A stretch of DNA of 64,000 nt, taken from the NCBI GenBank assembly GCA_964030785.1, contig OZ034971.1:11460579-11524578 (forward strand), written 5' to 3'. The DNA is from Siderastrea siderea (taxonomy: Eukaryota; Cnidaria; Anthozoa; Scleractinia; Rhizangiidae). Positions within the stretch are counted from its first letter, which is position 1. The number at the start of each line of letters is the position of its first letter. A program made the translations under genes and the position numbers. The notes beneath the pieces were generated by a model that saw only the letters and a list, made by a program, of their open reading frames with translations, made no database searches and was not told the origin of the DNA. Below, piece by piece: positions 56,880 to 64,000 of the stretch.

Positions 56880-58045
56880 CTAGGTTAGGCTTGTAGGACA
56901 TGTAGGGCTTGTTGGGCTTGTAGGAAATGTAGGACTTGTAGGGCTTGTAGGACATGTAAGGCTTGTAGGACGTGTAGGGCTTGTAGGAAATGTTGGGCTT
57001 GTAGGGTTTGTTGGACATGTAGGGCTTATATTGCTTGTAGAACATGTAGGGCTTGTGGAATTGTTGGCCTTGTAGTACATGTAGGACTTGTAGGGCTTGT
57101 AGCACAAGTAGGGCTTCTAGGACATGTCGGGCTTGTAGGACTTGTAGGGCTTGTAACACATGTCGGGCTTGTAGGACATGTAGGACTTGTAGGACATGTC
57201 GGGCTTGTAGCACATGTAGGGCTTGTAGGACATGTAGGACTTGTAGGGCTTGTAGGACTTGTAGGACTTGTAGGACTTGTAGCACATGTCGGGCTTGTAG
57301 GACATGTAGGGCTTGTAGGACTTGTAGCACATGTCGGGCTTGTAGGACTTGTAGCACATGTAGGACATGTCGGGCTTGTAGGACTTGTAGGGCTTGTAGG
57401 ACTTGTAGGGCTTGTAGCACATGTAGGGCTTGTAGGACTTGTAGGGCTTGTAGCACATGTCGGGCTTGTAGGACTTGTAGGGCTTGTAGCACATGTCGGG
57501 CTTGTCGGACATGTAGGACTTGTAGGGCTTGTAGGACTTGTAGCACATGTCGGGCTTGTAGGACTTGTAGGGCTTGTAGCACATGTCGGGCTTGTAGGAC
57601 ATGTAAGGCTTGTAGGGCTTGTAGCACATGTCGGGCTTGTAGGGCTTGTAGCACATGTCGGGCTTGTAGGACTTGTAGGACTTGTAGGGCTTGTAGCACA
57701 TGTCGGGCTTGTAGCACATGTAGGGCTTGTAGCACATGTCGGGCTTGTAGGACTTGTAGGACTTGTAGCACATTTCGGGCTTGCAGGACTTGTAGGGCTT
57801 GTAGCACATGTCGGGCTTGTAGGACTTGTAGGGCTTGTAGCACATGTAGGACTTGTAGGACTTGTAGGGCTTGTAGCACATGTCGGGCATGTAGCACATG
57901 TAGGGCTTGTAGGGCTTGTAGGACTTGTAGGGCTTGAAGGACTTGTAAGGCTTGTAGCACAAGTAGGGCTTGTAGGACATGTAGGGCTTGTAGGACATGT
58001 AGGGCTTGCTTGTTAAGGGCTTGTTGGATGGAGCTTGTAGGGCTT
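56880..58045 (-). repeat. 9-bp tandem array, right arm (inverse unit)
   Basis: About 129 units of CTTGTAGGG / CTTGTAGGA / CATGTCGGG, inverse to the left arm. CACATGTCGGG variants are amplified here and rare in the left arm, so the arms have homogenised separately. Confidence 0.97.
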
Positions 58046-58745
58046 TTTTATGTATTTTCAACTACTGCCCCCGATCAGCACAGGTGTCGGACTTATCAAC
58101 CTAACTGTGCATGAAGGTACGTATAATGATGCTTTTAGCAACTGTATCTTTAAGTACTGCCAGCCATCTTGTAGGGCTTGTTGGGCCCTACAAACAGCCC
58201 TACAGAAAAACCCGTCCCTAAATCGTGCCAGGTATAATGAGTTTTATTGCAGAAAAATGCTTTGAAAACTTTAAGATATTCCTGGAGGCTAATTTGGACA
58301 TTTTTGCCACTTATTTTTATGTCCCAATTCTGTAGAAATATTTGTTCAAACTTGGTCATATTAACACAGACAGGACAACATTATGTGTAGATTCATTAAA
58401 AATGGTTTTATTCTGAAAGTATGTAAAGAATTCCAGTAATCTGATACTTTTGGGTGTGGTCAAAATATTCTTGGTTCTCCATTTTTTTAATATAACTCAA
58501 AGAGAATTCATTCAACTTCAAAAAGCTTTTTCCAATCTAGTATGTCACCGAAAACTTAAATCTTGTGGCAGTACGTCACAGAAAAGGCAAATCGAAAAAT
58601 GTTATGCCACAAAATTCAATTTCGCTCACTTATAGAATTCTTGAAGTCATCGCGGGACTGATATTTGACAACATTTGACGTGCTGCCAAAGAAAACATCG
58701 TACACACATCTAGTTTATGTCCTGCAAATTTCAAGTCCGCTCGAT

Positions 58746-60713
58746 CAGGGTTGGACATTGGCGCTCGCCCGCTCGCCCAGACGAGTGTAAAAATTGTCGG
58801 GCAAGTACAAATCATGGATCACTTGCCCAGTTTGGCGAGTACAATTTTCATCTTCAGAATATATTATTCAAAATAAGCGTAACTTTTGACTTCCCACTTT
58901 AAAGTAATCTCACTGTCCACAAGCCAATAGCTTACCAACATTTTGAAATCTCCAACAAACCTGATTCATAAACAGACAAAAATGGCTTCCACTTGGTGAT
59001 TGTTACATGATGGATGTACTTGTACGAAGTAATACCTCTGGTCATTAAATACGCTTAGTCGTCCACCAAGTTTGAACAAATATTCATCTTGCCGTATTTC
59101 CCGCCGCTTTTTCTGTACAATTTCGACACTTTACTTGAAAACTACAGGAATTTAGGAATATGTATCAATAAAACTGCGTTTCAACCATAGGAAGCCCAAG
59201 CATAATATTTGAATATCATTAAAAATGGCGTTTCAAAATATAAGACTTTGTATGGGATTTCGAAGCGAACATTTTGAGCAATACATAACAACGAACTAAC
59301 TGAATAAAGTTCATGAAACATTACATGGTGTTGTTTGCTATCCTTACAAACCATTTTGAGCAATTTTAGGTCCATTTACTTAACTGTGTTAGTACGTGTA
59401 TAATACATTGACAAGGAAGGAGTCATTTGGCCCGATTTAGCCACTATCACCGCTCGACACGTTTCGGAATTCGCTGGAATTTACCCACAAATATAGTTCA
59501 GGCTCCCATTCTGACTTAGCGACTTGACAAAAGGAAGACCTACAAGTGATTTTCTCAAAACCAATTGCACATACCTCATGTCCCAAAAGAATTATCCACT
59601 GCACAAAATCGTAATAGCATCTCAAAATAGGCCGCCATGGATCCGTGAGGATCCCGATAGTCCTATTTGACCGATAGTCCCGATAGTCCAAATTATGCCC
59701 TTATGGGGAGGGCCACGCTCGTTTTGGTCGTGTTACAATAATATTATTGTAGTAACTATGACCTGGTGAGGACACAAATTGTCCAACATAGTCTAGTTCG
59801 CGCGAGAAAGGTGGAATCGCTGCACGGGACTCTGTGACCTTATGGAAAGAATTAAGTTATCGAAAGAAATTAAAACGGTCTTGGCCGTTAGAAAATGAAA
59901 ACGTACGAGTCAAGAAAAAAAGAAAGTGAACCGTGTTTCTCCTTCCTCCTATATTTCTATTCATGCGTGGTAAATTCAACATATTTACGTTCATGTACAA
60001 AACATTTGTAATACAGGTCAGTCTACTGCGTAAATTTTAAATACGTACTCTGCGTGAATTGAATGTGTTCAATGACTCCTTCCTTGTCAATGTATTCTAC
60101 ATGTACTAATACACAGTAAAGTAAATGGACTTAAAATTGCTCAAAATGCGTTGTAAGGATAGCAAACAATACCATGTAATGTTTCATGAACTTTATTCAG
60201 TTAGTTTGCTGTTACGTATTGCTCAAAATGTTCGCTTCAAAATCCCATACAAAGTCTTATATTTTGAAACGCCATTTTTAATAATATTCAAATATTATGC
60301 TTGGGTGTCCTGTGGTTTCAACATTTGAAGTAAGCGTGTTCGTTTTTTATTGTGGAGTTAAGGTCTATTTTAGGGGATTTTTCATTGAAGAAATAAACTA
60401 CAGTCTGTATTGCGATCGACTGCCACGACGGCTCGGTGCACTGAGTTCAGAGCCTGAGATGTCCGAAGAATCTGTGCTAAAATACCTTGAAAATGAACTG
60501 CAGAGAAACTCGACACAGATACAGTAGATGAATACTGGGAACCTTCCTTAAATTAGCTACGCTTAAACTAAGGAACAGTATCAAACGTGATTAAAAATTA
60601 AAGTTGTACATATTTTATTATTCGTGGGGGGAGCCTTTTTTTTTATGGGCGAGTGCAATTTGAAGGTCACTCGCCCAGTGGCGAGTGCTCCAAAATTTTA
60701 GTTTCCAACCCTG
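58746..60713. mobile_element. Non-autonomous hAT-like element (~1.97 kb)
   Basis: The termini CAGGGTTGG and CCAACCCTG are exact inverses and hAT-like. They are followed by CTCGCCCAGACGAGTG / CACTCGCCCAGTGGCGAG. It is flanked by the 5-bp direct repeat TCGAT (58741-58745 and 60714-60718). No transposase. It contains a further pair of ~240-bp inverted repeats (59176-59431 and 60071-60311). Confidence 0.8.
59176..60311. repeat. Inverted pair of ~240-bp repeats
   Basis: CCCAAGCATAATATTTGAAT, ACGCCATTTTTAATGATAT-type and GACAAGGAAGGAGTCATT segments at 59176-59431 recur inverted at 60071-60311. The mirrored 64- and 67-aa frames (MDLKLLKM...) are by-products of this symmetry. Spacer ~640 bp. It may be an older palindromic element inside the hAT-like one, or the latter's internal structure. 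Confidence 0.85.
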
Positions 60714-60718
60714 TCGAT

Positions 60719-61831
60719 GAACCAAAGAATAAATACTGTAATAAAATAAATCCCCACCTTTGATGAAACTCGTATTTATTAGCCCAAAATCGCACTGGAA
60801 TCGAAAGAAAATCGGTCTACGGCTTTCCTCCAAAGTGTTTTCCATGGCAGCCATGTTATTGAGCTTTTCAGTCAAGTTTTCCAGTGGAAAAATGCAAAAT
60901 AGTGCCCTTTTTTGGTCCCACTTTCCTTTTAAGGTGGGCTATTTTTCCCGTGAAACCAATCAGAAGCGCCAGCATAAACAATGACCCCTTTCCTTGGCAA
61001 CTGATCTCGTGGAGCGTGGCGTTGACAGATTAACTTGTTCGCGTCGCAAATATCAGAGTAATTCCACGAAGTACTAAAGAACGTCTGCTCTTTATGATAA
61101 AATGAAACTTCCACAGATATTTTTAAATACTATGTTGTATTTGCAAAGGACAAGAATGCGATTTCAGTGACCTGTAGTAAGAAGTTGTCTTCGATAACTC
61201 TGGCCGATGGCTAGTATTTCAATGTCACGGACAAAACTTGTGTTGCTCTGTCATCGTAGAAGAAAAGTACATTTCTACCGCCGAAGTACTATTAATTTTC
61301 ATTTCATGAGCGAAAGGTAACTTGTAATATTCCATTTAAACTAGCGTGAATAAGACGTATTAAGCGAAGAGTCTGTGACTTGTGGTAATTTCACAATCGA
61401 AACTCGAGATCATAATCTGTCAAATCCGCGTGCCGTAGGGGATGTTTTCGTAAACCGCAATTACATTTTTTAGCCGTCTACTTTGGTGATTTTCCCGCAA
61501 AATTTTCCTTGGAGACGGAACTTCAGTTGCTTATATCTCGCTATATACGAATTCTCTTGAACTGAAAATTTGCAAACTAACTCATCTTGTGACAAACTTA
61601 AAGCTGCTGGAAAGTCAACCGATTTGAAAAGGGTCACTTCAGCCTCCAGGAATACCTTAAAATTGCTCATTTCGCTGAACATCTTGCACTTAGTACATGT
61701 TTTAGAAGACTCCACTGCCAGTATTTCAATAACATTTGTTTAAAGAAATTATGTAAACACGAAGTTCTGGTATAAAAGGGCTTTGGCATGGTCACTGGCA
61801 GCTCAGTTGTCAATCATCCTCAGTGGAATAA
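60719..61831. other. Gene-free stretch
   Basis: Several short frames on both strands, none with a recognised domain. An 81-aa minus-strand frame (61470-61715) starting MESSKTCTKCKMF looks mildly coding-like but has no partner exon. Confidence 0.4.
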
Positions 61832-61885
61832 AGATGTGAAAGATCATCGCAGTTATGTTCGCAACTTAAGCAGTTGCGAAGAAGG

Positions 61886-62330
61886 CCCGGGGGGGGGGGG
61901 GGGGGGTACTTCCCGAAGAATTGGGTAGGGGTGTGCAGCGTGCTTCTGGAAACCCTTACCCTATTTCAGACCAAAATAATTATGTGATTTTCCATACCCT
62001 ATTTCAGACCTGACCCAAAATTTGATACCCTATTTCAGACCAGACGCTAAACCTATTTCGTTTGCGTAAACTTTTGAGAAGGGCTTCAACTTCCCAACAT
62101 TAATCAAACCTTGGTCCTTTGGAGAAGAAAATTAACGAAAAGATAGCTTCTTCTAAGAACTATACCAGATCCCATATTAGATTGTGCAAACCTCACCCTA
62201 TTTCAGACCAAAATGGGCAAAACCTATACCCTACTTCAGACCAAAAAGGCTCAAAAACCACACCCTTCGGCGCCACACATACCCATATAGCTTATATAAG
62301 GGAGTACCCCCCCTGCCCCCGGGGAAGAAG
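61886..62330. mobile_element. G-tract MITE with CCCTATTTCAGACC repeats
   Basis: The left end CCCGGGGG...GGTACTTCCC is mirrored by GGGAGTACCCCCC...CCCCCGGGG at the right. The interior repeats ACCCTATTTCAGACC six to seven times. Nested in the compound element. Confidence 0.7.
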
Positions 62331-62348
62331 GAAACCTGAAAAAATTCA

Positions 62349-62415
62349 CGCTTGTACGGGAACCCATGACCCTGTGATTACTGGTGCAGTGCTCTACCAA
62401 ATGAGCTAGCAAGCC
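62349..62415 (-). repeat. tRNA-Thr-like SINE head
   Basis: On the minus strand GGCTTGCTAGCTCATTTGG and TAGAGCACTGCACCAGTAAT form an A-box and a D/anticodon region, GGGTCATGGGTTCCCGTAC approximates the B-box, and ACAAGC closes the acceptor stem. The anticodon position reads AGT (Thr), but position 33 is C rather than T and the T-arm is defective, so it is a SINE-type derivative rather than a working tRNA gene. Confidence 0.65.
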
Positions 62416-62581
62416 AACTGGGAGCTGGTACAAGCCTGAATTTTTTTTCTAGTTTCCTTCTTCGCAACTGCTTAAGTTGCGAACATAACTGCAATAATCT
62501 TTCACATCTTTAGTCTTTCTCCTGCAATTCAAATATGTATGATTTTCATATATTCACATTCATTCAACCTCAGTGGAGTAC

Positions 62582-63487
62582 CAGGGCCCGAAATAATATT
62601 GCGCCTGATACAGGTGCCAATGCGCCTAAATTTCCCACGTTGGCGACCAAATCCTGAAAATTAGTCGCCAAATTGGCAACTAGAATTCTTCATCACACCC
62701 TGCCTGAAGACCTTGTGAATTTTTGAAAGAGTAAATTTAAATCCATAGCAGTGATGGGCATTCAAGCATGCTAGTTTCAGAAAATCGGCACTTGATCCAT
62801 GAAGAAAATATGTCGCTAGACGCCATCTTGGATTTCTAGGAGTTACGTTGTATATGGCCCCTTCTAGTGTCCCTTCTCCACAGATGGAAAAGTGAAAGTG
62901 CAATGAGTTACAATGGCCTGCCACTTATCACAACCATAGTTAGTCACAAAGGTGAAGAAAGCATTAAGAAATACGAAACAAAATTGCTTGTGCGTTTTGT
63001 GGGAGGCAATTTTGGAATACTATCAGAAGAGAAGTCAATATTGAGGAGCATTTTTTTCTCGATTTGAAAGGAAAGGCCTTCACGATTCTTCGATTTATAC
63101 TTGATGAAAATGAAACGGAATTTTGAACCATACATTCACTTTACTTTGAGGCGGACGTTTTGAGAGGATATACTTTACACGAGGGGGCAAGAGTACTGAA
63201 GTGTTTTTGCAGCTGTTTGAGAACCTGTTTGAATGAATTAAAGCGGGCTGTTTTGGTACAATCTTTCTTGATAAAATTCTTTTTGTTAATGTTTCAAGTT
63301 AAGCTTACTTTTCTTTAATTTGGATGTTTGTAATGCACCACGGAGGGTCTAACTCTTCAAAATGACACAATAAAACCAATTTTTTTTGTTTTCTAAAAAC
63401 TGGCGACTAACTTTTTGGTATTGGCGACTACTTTGAAAGATTTAGAAGCCAAGTGGCTCCTTGACAAAAAAGTTAATTTCGTGCCCC
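62582..63487. mobile_element. Non-autonomous hAT-like element (906 bp)
   Basis: The left end CAGGGCCCGAAATAATATT approximates the inverse of the right end AGTTAATTTCGTGCCCC. Subterminal TGGCGACCAAAT / TTGGCGACTACTTTG phrases also pair loosely. It is flanked by the 6-bp direct repeat GAGTAC (62576-62581 and 63488-63493). No transposase. Confidence 0.65.
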
Positions 63488-63493
63488 GAGTAC

Positions 63494-64000
63494 ACATCTC
63501 TGATACTTGACAACGCGGGTGACAACATAGTCATTGGCATGAGATGAGACTCACAAGCACAAAGAACATAGAATTCTTGTTCACTTTATAAAGGTTTTCC
63601 TTCACTGACAGAACAAGTACAAGAAACTTGAACCTAGTTTGATCTGGTAAAAAATTGAAACAGGTACAAATTTGCATTTGACGCCTGTATGGTAATTACA
63701 AAGCACGTGCACCAAGTGCAAAAAATAATTGTTACAATACATGTCTCAAGATGGCAGCAATTTCAAACTGCACTTTAGGTTCACTAGGAAAATTTAGCAT
63801 TTTAGGCACCTGTTTCTAGGCAAATAGGCAAGAGAATAAGTCGCAATAGATAAAAAAAAACGACAAGGGACATGATGGAAATAAAGAAGGTGGAAGTGTT
63901 CTTTATTTCGCCCATTTGTACCCCATATATATAACTTTGACGTCGTCCACCATTTACTTCAAAAATCTCAATTCCAGAGTGCAATAAGGAGTGACATGGG
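63494..64000. other. Gene-free stretch at the right edge
   Basis: No recognised gene or repeat to the end of the window. Confidence 0.4.

Larger units (their letters stand above)
55016..58235. mobile_element. 3.2-kb foldback element with 9-bp tandem-array arms
   Basis: The left terminus ATATGTGGCGCGATTTAGGG is mirrored at the right by CCCTAAATCGTGCCAGGTAT. The termini continue with CTGTAGGGCTG and GGGCCCAACAAGCCCTACAA, and AAGATACAGTTGCTAAAAGC on the left matches its inverse near 58132-58155. It is flanked by the 9-bp direct repeat AATGAGTTT (55007-55015 and 58236-58244). Arms contain arrays of a 9-bp unit in opposite orientation. The centre (~55990-56880) is AT-rich with no coding content. 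Same design as the element at 30874-43418 but unrelated in sequence. Confidence 0.85.
61832..62509. mobile_element. Compound inverted-repeat element with ~55-bp arms
   Basis: The left arm (AGATGTGAAAGATCATCGCA, GTTATGTTCGCAACTTAAGC, AGTTGCGAAGAAGG) is mirrored by 62456-62509. The interior holds a G/C-tract MITE (61886-62330) and a tRNA-like segment (62349-62415). Confidence 0.82.

Noticed and set aside
55252..58061. Long GLVGLVG, QALHVLQ, YKPYMS and CRTCRAC open frames, some over 300 aa
   Set aside because: A 9-bp unit is a multiple of three, so every frame of both strands stays open; the inverted arms and target duplication show this is a mobile element, not a structural protein gene.
61470..61715. 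Minus-strand 81-aa frame starting MESSKTCTKCKMF
   Set aside because: Slightly coding-like but isolated, with no recognised domain, partner exon or promoter signal; not enough to call.
62349..62415. Functional tRNA gene
   Set aside because: The B-box and T-arm are defective and position 33 is not T; it sits inside a repeat element.

Overview
The window is animal nuclear DNA, most likely from an anthozoan cnidarian such as a stony coral. The evidence is spliced genes with GT-AG introns, a kelch-like BTB protein, a costars-domain protein, a tandem family of METTL24-type methyltransferases, and very dense foldback DNA transposons and microsatellites. The species assignment is inference from gene content and repeat style. 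Few genes are real. Most long open frames are by-products of 9-10 bp tandem arrays that lack stop codons.

Layout. 1-7.4 kb: inverted and direct copies of a ~107-bp minisatellite around an intact single-exon BTB-BACK-Kelch gene (4433-6184). 7.5-10.2 kb: a probable 5' UTR exon, a 2.2-kb intron full of repeats, and the coding exon of a costars (ABRA/STARS-type) actin-regulatory protein. 12.6-28.5 kb: two intact METTL24-like type II membrane methyltransferase genes in tandem (A: 5 coding exons, 335 aa; B: 3 coding exons, 292 aa). Both reading frames were assembled by hand and close exactly at every splice phase. A broken third copy (C) lies at 52.7 kb.

The space between copies B and C (28.9-51.8 kb) is a nest of mobile DNA. 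The outer borders are an inverted GGGACGGACCATTA terminus pair flanked by TTA. Inside lies a 12.5-kb foldback element (30874-43418) flanked by the 8-bp direct repeat ATTGAGTC, whose arms are inverted ~3.7 and ~4.7 kb arrays of a 10-bp unit. Next to it is an intact hAT transposon (43499-46145) with perfect 16-bp terminal repeats and a 715-aa transposase, followed by several small inverted-repeat elements. A sequence resembling the 3' end of METTL24 copy A lies on the far side of this nest, so copy B may have been cut off from its original polyadenylation site.

53.8-64 kb: the first two exons of an unrecognised membrane protein, then a second foldback element of the same design but unrelated sequence (55016-58235; 9-bp unit arrays; 9-bp target duplication), two non-autonomous hAT-like elements with 5-6 bp target duplications, and a compound element containing a tRNA-Thr-like SINE segment.

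The most unusual content is the pair of foldback elements whose terminal inverted repeats are themselves tandem arrays. This is the architecture known from Drosophila FB elements. No transposase that could move them is visible in the window.
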